In this document: positions 1 through 8,869 of the stretch, one piece after another
Position numbering within the stretch: position 1 is the stretch's first letter
How the letters are laid out: every line of letters begins with the position of its first letter
Source: Streptomyces parvus
GTDB lineage: Bacteria > Actinomycetota > Actinomycetes > Streptomycetales > Streptomycetaceae
Direction of reading: 5' to 3'
NCBI RefSeq assembly: GCF_014648875.1
Contig: NZ_BMRY01000001.1
Span: 727,304 to 791,303, forward strand
Length of the DNA stretch: 64,000 nt
Notes under the pieces: model-generated
Database searches by the model: none
What the model was told of the DNA's origin: nothing
Seen by the model: the letters and a program-made list of their open reading frames with translations, nothing else
Position numbers and translations under genes: made by a program

Positions 1-335
1 CGGAACGGCGGTTCCGCGGCCCCGCCGTCGAGCGTGACCCAGTGGGTGACGGCCTTGTTCGAACGGCCGGTCTCGGTGGAGACGACGGTGGCGGGCCACT
101 CGGCGAGGCAGTCGCCGTTCTCGGGCGCGGCGGCCTCCGAGCACGGCCGCGCCGCCCGGAAGTCGGCGGCCTCGGAGAGGGCGCCGGGCAGCAGCGCGAA
201 CAGGATGGCCGCCGCCAGCACCAGCACCGAGCCGACGACGGACGCGAAGATGACGCCCTGCAGGCCCGGGAGCCCGGGCGGCTGCGGGTACGGCCGGGAA
301 GAAGCGGGACGGTTCACCGCGCCATTCTCGCTCAC
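1..335 (-). CDS. Hypothetical membrane protein, N-terminal part (cut by window edge)
   Basis: Reading from a GTG at 335 toward base 1 gives about 111 residues without a stop, and the gene continues beyond the window. Residues 1-25 are a proline-rich cytoplasmic stretch. One hydrophobic segment (about 27-50, containing GVIFASVVGSVLVLAAAILF) follows. The extracytoplasmic part has two cysteines (RPCSEAA and GDCLAEW) and a WPATVVSTE/VTHWVTLDGG pattern. This looks like a small Streptomyces membrane protein with a disulfide-bonded outer domain. I do not recognise a named family. It is divergent in content from the LysR gene that lies upstream on the same strand. Confidence 0.6.
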   Translation of the reverse strand, partial: MSENGAVNRPASSRPYPQPPGLPGLQGVIFASVVGSVLVLAAAILFALLPGALSEAADFRAARPCSEAAAPENGDCLAEWPATVVSTETGRSNKAVTHWVTLDGGAAEPPF

Positions 336-381
336 CTGTTCCCGTCAGAGCCCGCCTGGCCCCCGGCCCCGTCCAGTCCCC

Positions 382-1335
382 TCAGTCCGGCAGCAGGTTT
401 CCCCGCCGCGAGAGCAGGAAGCGCTTGAAGGCGGCGACCGGCGGGGTGTCGGGGTGTCCGTCCAGCCAGGCGACGCCGATCTCGCGGGCCGCGCGCGGGG
501 CCGTCACCGTCAGCTCGACGACCCCGGGGCGGGCGACGGCGGGCGGCGGCAGCAGCGCCACCCCGAGTCCGGCGGCGACCAGCCCGCGCAGGGTCTCCGC
601 CTCCTCGCCCTCGAAGGCTACGCGCGGGGTGAAGCCCGCCTCGGCGCAGAGGTCGTCGGTGATCCGGCGCAGCCCGTAACCGGGCTCCAGCGTCACGAAC
701 GTCTCGTCGGCGGCCTCCGCGAGGCGGATCCGGCGGCGGGCAGCGAGGCGGTGGTCGTCGGGGACCACGAGGCGCAGCCGCTGTTCGTCGAGGCGGCGCG
801 TGACCAGGTCGGGGGCGTCGGGCACGGGTGAGGTGAGGCAGAGGTCGAGGCCGCCCGCGCGGAGCCGTTCGATCATGGCCTCGCCGTAGTTCTGCACGAG
901 CTGGAAGCGGACCCTCGGGTGGTCGGCCCGGAACGCGCGGATCAGGGCGGGCACGGTCTCGGAGCCCATCGTGTGCAGGAAGCCGAAGGAGACCCGGCCC
1001 GCCGTCGGGTCGGCGTCCGCCCGGACCGAGTCGGCGGCCTTCTCCACCTCGGCCAGGGCGCGTTCGGCCGAGCCGAGGAAGGTGCGGCCCGCCGGGGTGA
1101 GCGAGACGGTGCGGCCCTTGCGGGCGAACAGGGCGACGCCCAGGTCCGCTTCGAGCCGGACCATGGCCCGGGAGAGCGTGGACTGCGGGACGCCCAGCTC
1201 ATGTGCGGCGCGGGTCACATGCTCGTGCCGGGCGACCGCCTCGAAGTACGCCAGGCGGGGCGCGAGCACGGCCCGGATGTCTTCTTCGTAACTACTCGGT
1301 GACAGCCGAGGCCCTGAGCTGCGTTCATGCGCCAT
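382..1335 (-). CDS. LysR-family transcriptional regulator
   Basis: Encodes 317 residues. The N-terminal helix-turn-helix (about 15-75) shows the LysR signature, with YFEAVARHEHVTRAAHEL, GVPQSTLSRAMVRLE and LGVALFARKGR. A periplasmic-binding-like effector domain follows (about 105-310). The ATG at 1335 was chosen because it precedes the conserved LAPRLAYFEAVA start; the longer in-frame extension overlaps the operator. It is transcribed divergently from the MFS transporter at 1398, with only 62 bp between starts. This is the classic arrangement in which a LysR protein controls the adjacent exporter and itself. The ligand is unknown. Confidence 0.92.
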   Translation of the reverse strand: MAHERSSGPRLSPSSYEEDIRAVLAPRLAYFEAVARHEHVTRAAHELGVPQSTLSRAMVRLEADLGVALFARKGRTVSLTPAGRTFLGSAERALAEVEKAADSVRADADPTAGRVSFGFLHTMGSETVPALIRAFRADHPRVRFQLVQNYGEAMIERLRAGGLDLCLTSPVPDAPDLVTRRLDEQRLRLVVPDDHRLAARRRIRLAEAADETFVTLEPGYGLRRITDDLCAEAGFTPRVAFEGEEAETLRGLVAAGLGVALLPPPAVARPGVVELTVTAPRAAREIGVAWLDGHPDTPPVAAFKRFLLSRRGNLLPD

Positions 1336-1351
1336 GGGATTGATTATCGCA

Positions 1352-1376
1352 GTTTCGTGCATTGGACGCATGAAAC
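1352..1376. promoter_or_regulatory. Probable LysR operator between divergent genes
   Basis: GTTTCGTGC at 1352-1360 and GCATGAAAC at 1368-1376 form an inverted repeat (8 of 9 positions matching) around a 7-bp centre. It sits in the middle of the 62-bp gap between the LysR and MFS starts. Position and symmetry fit an autoregulatory LysR site; binding is inferred. Confidence 0.55.
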
Positions 1377-1397
1377 CCGCGGGTCTACTTTCGACGT

Positions 1398-2714
1398 ATG
1401 CCTCCCGCCGATACCGGGGCATCCACCGTCGTGGTGGGTGCCTCTGCCCCGTCGTCCCCCGTCACCACCACTGCCGCGCCGGCCGCCGCCACCCATGAGC
1501 GCCTGGAGCCCGGCCGCCCCGGCTACCGCCGGATGAGCTTCGCCCTCTTCGCCGCCGGTGTCGCGGCGTTCGCCCTCCTCTACTCCACCCAGGCCCTGCT
1601 GCCCGCCGTCTCCGCCTCGTTCGACGCCACCGCCGCACAGGCGAGCTGGACCGTCTCGGCGGCGACCGGGGCACTGGCCCTGTTCGTCCTCCCGCTGAGC
1701 GCGCTCTCGGAGCGGTTCGGGCGGCGGCAGATGATGACGGCGTCGCTGGCAATCGCGGTACTGGTCGGGCTGCTGGTGCCCCTCGCCCCGTCGATGGCCG
1801 CGCTGATCGCGCTGCGCGCCGTCCAGGGTGCGGCGCTGGCCGGGCTGCCGGCCTCCGCGATGGCGTATCTCGCGGAGGAGGTGCGGCCCAAGGCGCTGAT
1901 CGCCGCGATCGGGCTGTTCGTCGCGGGCAACAGCATCGGCGGGATGAGCGGCCGCATCCTCACCGGCTGGGTCGCCCAGGCCTGGGGCTGGCGCGCCGCG
2001 CTCGCGGCGGTCGGGCTGCTCGCGCTGGCGTGCGCGGTGGTCTTCCACTTCCTGATCCCCAAGGCCCGTAACTTCCGCCCCGGCTCGCTGAACCCGAAGG
2101 CCCTGGCGAAGAGCGTCGCCACCCACCTGGGCAACCCGCTGCTGGTCCGGCTGTACGCGATCGGCGCCCTGTTCATGACGGTGTTCGGCGCGGTCTACAC
2201 GGTGATCGGCTACCGGCTGGTCGAGGAGCCGTTCAGCCTGCCGCAGGGCGTCATCGGCTCGATCTTCCTCGTCTACCTGGTGGGTACGGTCTCCTCCGCG
2301 GCCGCCGGACGTCTGGTGGCCCGCCTCGGCCGCCGGGGCGCGCTCTACCTGGCGGTCTCCACGACCGCCGCCGGGCTGCTGCTCTCGCTGGCGGACTCGC
2401 TGGCCGCCGTGCTGCTGGGCCTGGTGCTGATCACGGCCGGCTTCTTCGCCGGGCACGCGGTCGCCTCGTCCTCGGTGAGCCGGACCGCGACGGAGGGCCG
2501 GGCGCAGGCGTCGGCGCTCTACCAGTCGGCGTACTACCTGGGCTCCAGCGCGGGCGGCACGCTGGGCGCGGTCGCCTTCCACGCCGGGGGCTGGGCGGCG
2601 ACGGTGGCGCTGGGCCTGCTGGCGGTGCTCGGCGTCGTCTCGATCACCCTGTACGGGACCCGGGTGGCGCGGGCGGAGCGGCGGGCGCTGGTTCCGGCGA
2701 CGGCCACCCGCTGA
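1398..2714 (+). CDS. MFS transporter (12 TM, drug/metabolite exporter type)
   Basis: Encodes 438 residues with about twelve hydrophobic segments after a roughly 45-residue Thr/Ala/Pro-rich N-tail. The loop between TM2 and TM3 carries the MFS motif (LSERFGRRQMM), and the second half has the equivalent LVARLGRRGALY. The overall pattern resembles YnfM/Bcr-type proton-coupled exporters. The start at 1398 lies directly after the shared operator region. Regulation by the adjacent LysR protein is likely. Substrate cannot be told from the sequence. Confidence 0.9.
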   Translation: MPPADTGASTVVVGASAPSSPVTTTAAPAAATHERLEPGRPGYRRMSFALFAAGVAAFALLYSTQALLPAVSASFDATAAQASWTVSAATGALALFVLPLSALSERFGRRQMMTASLAIAVLVGLLVPLAPSMAALIALRAVQGAALAGLPASAMAYLAEEVRPKALIAAIGLFVAGNSIGGMSGRILTGWVAQAWGWRAALAAVGLLALACAVVFHFLIPKARNFRPGSLNPKALAKSVATHLGNPLLVRLYAIGALFMTVFGAVYTVIGYRLVEEPFSLPQGVIGSIFLVYLVGTVSSAAAGRLVARLGRRGALYLAVSTTAAGLLLSLADSLAAVLLGLVLITAGFFAGHAVASSSVSRTATEGRAQASALYQSAYYLGSSAGGTLGAVAFHAGGWAATVALGLLAVLGVVSITLYGTRVARAERRALVPATATR

Positions 2715-2879
2715 GCGCACGGGTCCGCCTCGGTCCGGCGACCCGCTGAACCGGACGTCGTCATCCCCGCGCTGCCGGACCGGGACGCAACCGAGACCTC
2801 CCCCGCGCAACCACCGCTCCCCTTCGTACGTCTACCAGGCGTAACCACAAAACCACTGTGGGCGAAGGGGAGTTGCCGC

Positions 2880-3596
2880 ATGGGAGACATGGCGAAGACA
2901 TCCGGCAGACGGCTGCGACGCGGGGTGGCGCTGTCCGTCGCCGGGCTGGTGGCCGCTCCGGCCCTGGTCCTGGGCAGCGGCACCGCCGCCCACGCGGCGT
3001 CCTGCACGAAGTCGGTGGGCCCCCACCAGAAGCAGGTCGAGAAGTTCCTCGAGCGGCCCGTGGACGGCAAGCAGTCGACGGCCGACTGCAAGGCGATCCA
3101 GAAGTTCCAGAAGGCCCACGGGATCACCCCGACCATCGGCTACGCCGGTCCGCTGACCTGGCGCACGATGAACACGATGCTCGCCCAGAAAGCGGCCGGG
3201 AAGAACCCCAACAAGGCCGGGAAGTGCCCCACCAACAAGGGGCGCATCGCCTGTGTCGACCTGACCCGGCAGCTCAGCTGGATCCAGGACGGCAAGAAGC
3301 TGAAGTACGGTCCCGTGCCGGTGCGGACCGGGCGGGACGGCGCGGAGACCCGGACCGGGGCCAAGAAGATCTACTGGCGCAACATCAAGCACTGGTCGAC
3401 CATCTACAAGGTCTGGATGCCGCACTCCCAGTTCTTCGACGGCGGCCAGGCGTTCCACTCGGTCACCAAGTCCATGTACAACCCGCCGGGCTCCGGCGGC
3501 TGCGTCAACATGCGGCCCGCCGACGCGAAGGCATACTGGAAACTGCTGAAGAACGGCGACGACGTGTACGTGTACGGGCGCAAGCCCGGGACCTGA
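2880..3596 (+). CDS. Secreted L,D-transpeptidase with peptidoglycan-binding domain
   Basis: Encodes 238 residues. A twin-Arg-like n-region (GRRLRRG) and hydrophobic core form a signal peptide ending near AHAA (about 40). A peptidoglycan-binding-like segment follows (about 45-100, with QKFQKAHGIT and GYAGPLTWRTM). The YkuD catalytic domain occupies about 120-235. It should cross-link stem peptides 3-3 outside the membrane. The catalytic Cys lies in GSGGCVNM, so the usual SHGC His is Gly. GGGGAG seven bases before the ATG at 2880 supports this start; the ATG at 2889 is too close to its purine run. A strong terminator follows at once. Confidence 0.88.
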   Translation: MGDMAKTSGRRLRRGVALSVAGLVAAPALVLGSGTAAHAASCTKSVGPHQKQVEKFLERPVDGKQSTADCKAIQKFQKAHGITPTIGYAGPLTWRTMNTMLAQKAAGKNPNKAGKCPTNKGRIACVDLTRQLSWIQDGKKLKYGPVPVRTGRDGAETRTGAKKIYWRNIKHWSTIYKVWMPHSQFFDGGQAFHSVTKSMYNPPGSGGCVNMRPADAKAYWKLLKNGDDVYVYGRKPGT

Positions 3597-3618
3597 GCGA
3601 GGCGCTGAGCGCATCCCT

Positions 3619-3665
3619 AGGGGTGCCGGGCGGTCGTGGCCGGAGCCACGTCCTCCGGCACCCCT
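3619..3665 (+). terminator. Terminator of the L,D-transpeptidase gene
   Basis: AGGGGTGCCGG (3619-3629) pairs perfectly with CCGGCACCCCT (3655-3665). An inner GTGGC/GCCAC pair extends the stem, and a T-rich stretch (TGTCCTCTTTT) follows. Confidence 0.8.
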
Positions 3666-3764
3666 TGTCCTCTTTTCCGCCCCGACTGTCAGTGGCCTGC
3701 GGTAGCTTCCGACGTACCGGGTGACGGATGCCACAGCGCGAGGGCGCGCGACAGGGGTGGAGCG

Positions 3765-4802
3765 ATGAGCGATCTGACCACGACGACGGCCGCGGGAGCG
3801 GCGGCGGACGCCGAGAAGCCGGATGCGGCCGGGATCGACAGCCGCCTGGAAGGACACCGGGTCGAGCTGACTGGCTACTGCTACCGGATGCTCGGATCCG
3901 CCTTCGAGGCCGAGGACGCGGTGCAGGACACCCTGGTCCGGGCCTGGCGCAACTTCGACAAGTTCGAGGGCCGCTCCTCGCTGCGGTCCTGGCTATACCG
4001 GATCGCCACCAACGTCTGCCTGGACATGCTGAACGCGGGCAACAAGCGGGCCCGCCCGGTCGATCTGACCGGCCCGACCCCGCTCGCCCAGGCCGCGCTG
4101 AGCCCCCGCCCGGAGAACGTCTGGCTGGAGCCGATGCCCGACGGGCGCGTCCTGCCCTCGGTACAGGACCCGGCGGAGGCGGCCGTGGCGCGCGAGTCGG
4201 TGCGCCTGGCGTTCGTCGCCGCCCTCCAGCACCTGCCGCCGAAGCAGCGGGCCGTGCTGATCCTGCGCGAGGTGCTCGCCTGGAAGGCCGCCGAGGTCGC
4301 GGAGCTGCTGGAGACCTCCGTCGCCTCGGTCAACAGCGCCCTCCAGCGGGCCCGCGCCACACTGACCGAGACGGAGGGCCGGGCGGGCGATGCGGCGGAC
4401 CCGCTCGACGAGGAACAGCAGAAGCTCCTGGAGCGCTATGTGAAGGCGTTCGAGGGGTATGACATGGCCGCCCTGACCGCGCTGCTCCACGAGGACGCGG
4501 TGATGACCATGCCGCCGTTCGACCTGTGGCTGCGGGGCACCGGGGACATCACGGGCTTCATGACCTCCATCGGCGCGGCGTGCGCGGGCTCCAGGCTGGT
4601 GCCCGTCTCGGCCAACGGCTCCCCCGGCTTCGCGCACTACAAGCCCGCCGAGGACGGATCCGGGTTCGTGCCGTGGGCGATCCAGGTCATCGACATCCAG
4701 GACGGGGCGATCAGCGGGATGCACTGCTTCCTGGACGTCCCGCGCTGGTTCCCGCTGTTCGGTCTGCCGGACCGGCTCCCGGCGGACGCGCAGGGGGCGT
4801 AG
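3765..4802 (+). CDS. ECF sigma factor with C-terminal SnoaL-like domain (SigG/TIGR02960 type)
   Basis: Encodes 345 residues. Region 2 (about 30-100) includes AEDAVQDTLVRAWRNFDKF and SLRSWLYRIATNVCLDML. Region 4 (about 150-205) includes LPPKQRAVLILREVLAWKA and SVASVNSALQRARATL. The last 120 residues (ALLHEDAVMTMPPFDLWL, GDITGFM) are the SnoaL-like fold typical of these larger ECF proteins, which may sense a ligand or self-regulate instead of using an anti-sigma factor. GGGGTGGAGCG before the ATG at 3765 supports the start. No anti-sigma gene adjoins it; the convergent neighbour is a STAS protein. Confidence 0.9.
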   Translation: MSDLTTTTAAGAAADAEKPDAAGIDSRLEGHRVELTGYCYRMLGSAFEAEDAVQDTLVRAWRNFDKFEGRSSLRSWLYRIATNVCLDMLNAGNKRARPVDLTGPTPLAQAALSPRPENVWLEPMPDGRVLPSVQDPAEAAVARESVRLAFVAALQHLPPKQRAVLILREVLAWKAAEVAELLETSVASVNSALQRARATLTETEGRAGDAADPLDEEQQKLLERYVKAFEGYDMAALTALLHEDAVMTMPPFDLWLRGTGDITGFMTSIGAACAGSRLVPVSANGSPGFAHYKPAEDGSGFVPWAIQVIDIQDGAISGMHCFLDVPRWFPLFGLPDRLPADAQGA

Positions 4803-4817
4803 GGCGTAGGCGGACGC

Positions 4818-4854
4818 GTGGGGAGGCAGGCGCGTACGGCGCCTGCCTCCCCAC
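4818..4854. terminator. Bidirectional terminator between sigma factor and STAS gene
   Basis: A 16-bp perfect stem (arms 4818-4833 and 4839-4854) closes a GTACG loop between convergent genes. The downstream arm is part of the 27-bp tandem repeat that follows. Confidence 0.8.
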
Positions 4855-4919
4855 CCGCGTACGTCTGGTCTGTCTCCCCACCCGCGTACGTCTGGTCTGT
4901 CTCCCCACCCGCGTACGTC
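4847..4919. repeat. 27-bp tandem repeat, 2.7 copies, ending in the STAS stop codon
   Basis: Copies run 4847-4873, 4874-4900 and 4901-4919 (partial). The first two are identical. Each copy starts CTCCCCACCCGCGTACGTC and can pair with the left arm of the adjacent terminator. The last partial copy reaches into the stop codon (4918-4920) of the minus-strand STAS gene. Confidence 0.85.
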
Positions 4920-5292
4920 AGTACAGTCCCGGCACGCGTTCCTCCGGCCCCTCCTCCAGGGCCACCACATCGGCCAGCCCCACCAGGTCCAGCAGCGCCC
5001 GGAGTTCGGGTGGCACGCGGCGCAGCCGCAGGGTGTGGCCGGCCCGGCGAGCCACGAGTCCCAGCCGGGCCACCGCCTCGACGGCGGCCAGATCCGGCCG
5101 GATCACCCCGCCCACATCGCAGTCCACCGCCGCGCCGGGGGCGAGGGCGGCGCCGCGCGGACCGGCGAGGGCGCGCTCCAGCTCGGCGCAGAGGTCGGGT
5201 ACGACGGCACGGCTGACCCGGCCGGTCACGGTCAGGGCGATCGGATTCTCGGCATCCACACCAGGCAGACCGCACCGGCGGGCGAAATTCAT
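4918..5292 (-). CDS. STAS-domain protein (anti-sigma factor antagonist-like)
   Basis: Encodes 124 residues. A single STAS-like fold is suggested by the pattern IALTVTGRVSRAVVPDLCAELE, AVDCDVGGVIRPDLAAVEAVARLGLVARR and LRLRRVPPELRALLDLVGL. The usual SpoIIAA phosphorylatable Ser/Thr after the D-x motif is not obvious: VGGVIRPDL stands where DxSGVxxxD would be expected. It may therefore be a non-phosphorylated variant. It faces the ECF sigma gene convergently and shares its terminator. A functional link with that sigma factor is only suggested by position. Confidence 0.75.
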   Translation of the reverse strand: MNFARRCGLPGVDAENPIALTVTGRVSRAVVPDLCAELERALAGPRGAALAPGAAVDCDVGGVIRPDLAAVEAVARLGLVARRAGHTLRLRRVPPELRALLDLVGLADVVALEEGPEERVPGLY

Positions 5293-5478
5293 CGGCCCGC
5301 CCCCGGCGAGCCTCTCGCGCGGGGGCTCTTTTGCGTCATCTCCGGCTCTCTGTGCGGATCCTGTGAACCAACCTGCTCGGCTTTCCCTCTAGTTCGGTGA
5401 ACCGACGGCCGCAGCCGTCATCTCTGCGCGTCTGCGGGCCGACGGCGTGAAGAACCATCGAGTTCTCCAGGGGGAGAG

Positions 5479-8400
5479 TTGCGCAGACACGTGAGAAACG
5501 CGTGCATACCCGCGGTCGCCACTGCGGCCGCAGTGGCGCTGGCGGCCGGCATGGTCAGCCCCGCCGTCGCCCAGCCCGACCCGAGGGGGGCGGCCGGCAC
5601 CCGGGCGCAGGCCCAGGACCGGGAGACACGTCAGCTGACCCTCGTCACCGGCGACCGGGTCACCGTGGACGCCCAGGGCAAGCCGGTCGCCTTCCGGCCC
5701 GCGAAGGGGCGGGAGCACATCCCGGTCCAGCGGATGAGCCACCAGGGACACACCTTCGTCATTCCGGCCGACGCCCACCGGCTGATCGTCTCCGGCAAGC
5801 TCGACCGCCGGCTGTTCGACGTCACCGAGCTGAGCCGTCCGGAGAACCTGCGGGCCCAGCGGGACGGTCTGAAGCTGATCGTCGGCTACCGGGGCAAGCA
5901 GGCCTCCACCGCGAAGGCGCAGGTCCGTGACGCGGGCGGCACCGAGGTCGGCCGGAGCCTGACGTCGCTGAACGCCGAGTCGGTGACGACGCCGACGACC
6001 GACGCGCCGGAGATCTGGAAGGCGCTCACCGAGCGTCGCGCCGGGGGCGACCGGGTGACGACCGCCGCCGGAATCGACCGGGTCTGGCTGGACGGCGTGC
6101 GGAAGGCGAGCCTCGACAAGAGCGTCCCGCAGATCGGCGCCCCGGCGGCCTGGAAGGCCGGGTTCACCGGCAAGGGTGTCAAGATCGCCGTCCTGGACAC
6201 CGGGACGGACTCCACCCACCCGGACCTCAAGGGCCAGATCCTCGCGGAGAAGAACTTCAGCGCCGCGAAGGACACGAAGGACCGGGTCGGCCACGGTACG
6301 CACGTCGCCTCGATCGCGGCGGGCACCGGTGCGAAGTCGGGCGGCAAGCTCAAGGGCGTGGCCCCCGACGCCAAGCTGCTCTCGGGCAAGGTGCTGGACG
6401 ACGAGGGCTACGGCGAGGACTCCGGCATCCTGGCCGGTATGGAGTGGGCGGTCGCCCAGGGCGCCGACATCGTCAACCTGAGCCTCGGCGGGCCCGACAC
6501 CCCCGAGGTGGACCCGCTGGAGGCGGCGGTCGACAAGCTGTCGGCCGAGAAGGGCGTGCTGTTCGCCATCGCCGCGGGCAACGAGGGCGACGGCGCGGGT
6601 ACGGTCGGCTCGCCGGGCAGCGCGGACGCCGCGCTGACCGTGGGCGCGGTCGACGACGAGGACAAGCTGGCGGAGTTCTCCAGCCGCGGACCGCGGATCG
6701 GCGACGGTGCGATCAAGCCGGATGTGACGGCTCCCGGCGTGGACACCACGGCGGCCATCCCGCCGGGTTCGCTGATCGCCCAGGAGGTGGGCGAGAAGCC
6801 CGCCGGTTACGCCACCATCTCGGGTACGTCGATGGCCACCCCGCATGTCGCGGGCGCGGCCGCGCTGCTCAAGCAGCAGCACCCCGACTGGAAGTTCGCC
6901 GAACTGAAGGGCGCGCTGACCGCGTCCACGAAGCCCGGGGCGTACAACCCGTTCCAGCAGGGCTCCGGCCGGATCCAGGTGGACCGCGCAATCGGCCAGA
7001 GCGTCGTGACGGAGCCGGTCTCGGTGAGCTTCGGCGTGCAGCAGTGGCCGCACGCCGACGACAAGCCCGCCACCGAGAAGGTCACCTACCGCAACCTCGG
7101 CACGAGCGATGTCACCCTCGATCTGAAGGCGACGGGCACCAACCCGACGGGCAAGCCCGCTCCGGCCGGCTTCTTCACACTCGGCGCGGACAAGGTGACC
7201 GTTCCGGCGGGCGGCACGGCGGAGGTCACGCTGACCGCCGACACCCGGCTCGGCGGCACCGTCGACGGCACGTACTCCGCCTACCTGGTGGCCACCGGCG
7301 GCGGGCAGACCGTGCGCACGGCCGCCGCGGTCGAGCGCGAGGTGGAGAGCTACGACGTCTCCATCAAGCACCTCGGGCGGGACGGCCGTCCGGCCGCTCA
7401 CGTGGACAGCACGCTCTTCCGCTTCGGCGCGGAGTCCGGCAACCCGTTCCTCAGCCCGCAGGTCGTCGACGGCACGGCGAAGATCCGGGTGCCCAAGGGC
7501 ACGTACGTGGCCAACTCCACGGTGTACGAGGACCCGGACGACGTCACCAAGGGCGCCGACTGGATCGCGCAGCCCAAGGTCGCGGTCACCAAGAACACCT
7601 CGCTGACGTTCGACGCCCGCAAGGCGAAGCCGGTGAAGGTCACGCTGCCGGACGCGAAGGCGAAGGGTGAGCTGTTCTCCCCGGACTACGTGGTGGAGGC
7701 GGCGAACGACGCGGTCTCCTTCGGCTGGGTGATGGATTCGCCGGCCGGCATCCGTACGCTCCACGTCGGCCCGAAGATCACTGACGGTTCGCTCGCCCAG
7801 CACTGGTCGGGCACCTGGACCAAGGGCGCGTCGACCCAGTACGACATCGCGGTCGGCGGCACGGTCAAGCAGCTCGCCACCGGCTTCGACCGGAAGTTCA
7901 CCTCGGCGCAGCTGGCCAAGGTGAAGATCGCCATGGGCTCGGCCGCACCGAAGAAGAAGGGCTCGGTCTCCGCCCTGGGCCTCCTGCCCACGTCGAGCGG
8001 CGGCTGGTCCACGGCGGTCGAGCAGAAGCTGCCCGGCACCCGCACGCTGTACCTGTCCACCGCCGACAAGGTGGGCTGGGGCTTGGAGTTCAGCCAGCTG
8101 GGCCCGGTCGACCAGGACGGCTGGCCGACGTACGAGGCCGACTACCAGATCAGCGACGAAGCAAGGTTCAAGGCGGGCAGGACCTACAACAAGTCCGTGA
8201 ACACCGGGGTGTTCGGCCCGCTGGTGGGCAAGGACTACGGCGTGGTCCGTGAGGGCAACGAGATCTTCGGCATGCTCCCGCTGCTGGCGGACGGCGCGGG
8301 CAACGCGGGCGGCATCGAGTACACGTCGGCCAAGACCGTCCTGTACCGCAACGGCAAGAAGGTCGGCCAGAACAACGACCCGGTGAGCGGCTACGAGCCC

Positions 8401-8835
8401 TTCAAGGTCCCGGCCGGATCCGCCACCTACAAGCTGTCGACCTCGGTCAAGCACAGCGCGAAGGTCAACCCGCTCTCCACCCGGGTGGACGCCTCCTGGA
8501 CGTTCTCGTCGAAGAAGACCGCGTTCACGATGCTCCCGGTCTCCACGGTCCGGTTCACCCCGGCCCTCGGCGCCGACGGCCGGGCCAAGGCGGGCAAGAC
8601 CGTCTCGGTACCGGTGAAGGTGCACGGCGCGGCCGCGGGCAAGAACCTGAAGTCGCTGAAGACGTACGTCAGTTACAACGGCGGCAAGACCTGGAAGAAG
8701 GTCACGGTGAAGAAGGGGAAGATCACCGTCAAGAACCCGGCGAAGAACAAGGCGATCTCCTTCGCCGCCAAGGTCACCGACAAGAAGGGCAACACCTCGT
8801 CGGTGAAGATCTACAGCGCGTACCTGGGCAAGTGA
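5479..8835 (+). CDS. Secreted subtilisin-like serine protease (peptidase S8), about 1,118 aa
   Basis: An Ala-rich signal peptide (about 1-31, cleavage near AVAQ) is followed by a prodomain to about 215. The S8 catalytic domain carries Asp240 (VLDTGTD), His272 (GHGTHVASI) and Ser451 (SGTSMATPHVAG). About 600 residues of C-terminal beta-rich modules follow, ending in a lysine-rich tail. It should act outside the cell as an endopeptidase. The TTG at 5479 is only 2 bases from the purine run GGGGGAG, while a GTG at 5491 is 14 bases away, so the start is uncertain by four codons. A hairpin terminator follows. Confidence 0.93.
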   Translation: MRRHVRNACIPAVATAAAVALAAGMVSPAVAQPDPRGAAGTRAQAQDRETRQLTLVTGDRVTVDAQGKPVAFRPAKGREHIPVQRMSHQGHTFVIPADAHRLIVSGKLDRRLFDVTELSRPENLRAQRDGLKLIVGYRGKQASTAKAQVRDAGGTEVGRSLTSLNAESVTTPTTDAPEIWKALTERRAGGDRVTTAAGIDRVWLDGVRKASLDKSVPQIGAPAAWKAGFTGKGVKIAVLDTGTDSTHPDLKGQILAEKNFSAAKDTKDRVGHGTHVASIAAGTGAKSGGKLKGVAPDAKLLSGKVLDDEGYGEDSGILAGMEWAVAQGADIVNLSLGGPDTPEVDPLEAAVDKLSAEKGVLFAIAAGNEGDGAGTVGSPGSADAALTVGAVDDEDKLAEFSSRGPRIGDGAIKPDVTAPGVDTTAAIPPGSLIAQEVGEKPAGYATISGTSMATPHVAGAAALLKQQHPDWKFAELKGALTASTKPGAYNPFQQGSGRIQVDRAIGQSVVTEPVSVSFGVQQWPHADDKPATEKVTYRNLGTSDVTLDLKATGTNPTGKPAPAGFFTLGADKVTVPAGGTAEVTLTADTRLGGTVDGTYSAYLVATGGGQTVRTAAAVEREVESYDVSIKHLGRDGRPAAHVDSTLFRFGAESGNPFLSPQVVDGTAKIRVPKGTYVANSTVYEDPDDVTKGADWIAQPKVAVTKNTSLTFDARKAKPVKVTLPDAKAKGELFSPDYVVEAANDAVSFGWVMDSPAGIRTLHVGPKITDGSLAQHWSGTWTKGASTQYDIAVGGTVKQLATGFDRKFTSAQLAKVKIAMGSAAPKKKGSVSALGLLPTSSGGWSTAVEQKLPGTRTLYLSTADKVGWGLEFSQLGPVDQDGWPTYEADYQISDEARFKAGRTYNKSVNTGVFGPLVGKDYGVVREGNEIFGMLPLLADGAGNAGGIEYTSAKTVLYRNGKKVGQNNDPVSGYEPFKVPAGSATYKLSTSVKHSAKVNPLSTRVDASWTFSSKKTAFTMLPVSTVRFTPALGADGRAKAGKTVSVPVKVHGAAAGKNLKSLKTYVSYNGGKTWKKVTVKKGKITVKNPAKNKAISFAAKVTDKKGNTSSVKIYSAYLGK

Positions 8836-8869
8836 CAGGCGCTCGCGGGTAGTTCACCCCACGCACGAC

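Noticed and set aside
5389..8625. Very long open frame antisense to the S8 protease
   Set aside because: It lies opposite a gene with full catalytic motifs; its composition (Arg/Ala/Gly/Leu/Asp repeats, no domains) is the usual mirror of G/C-biased codons.
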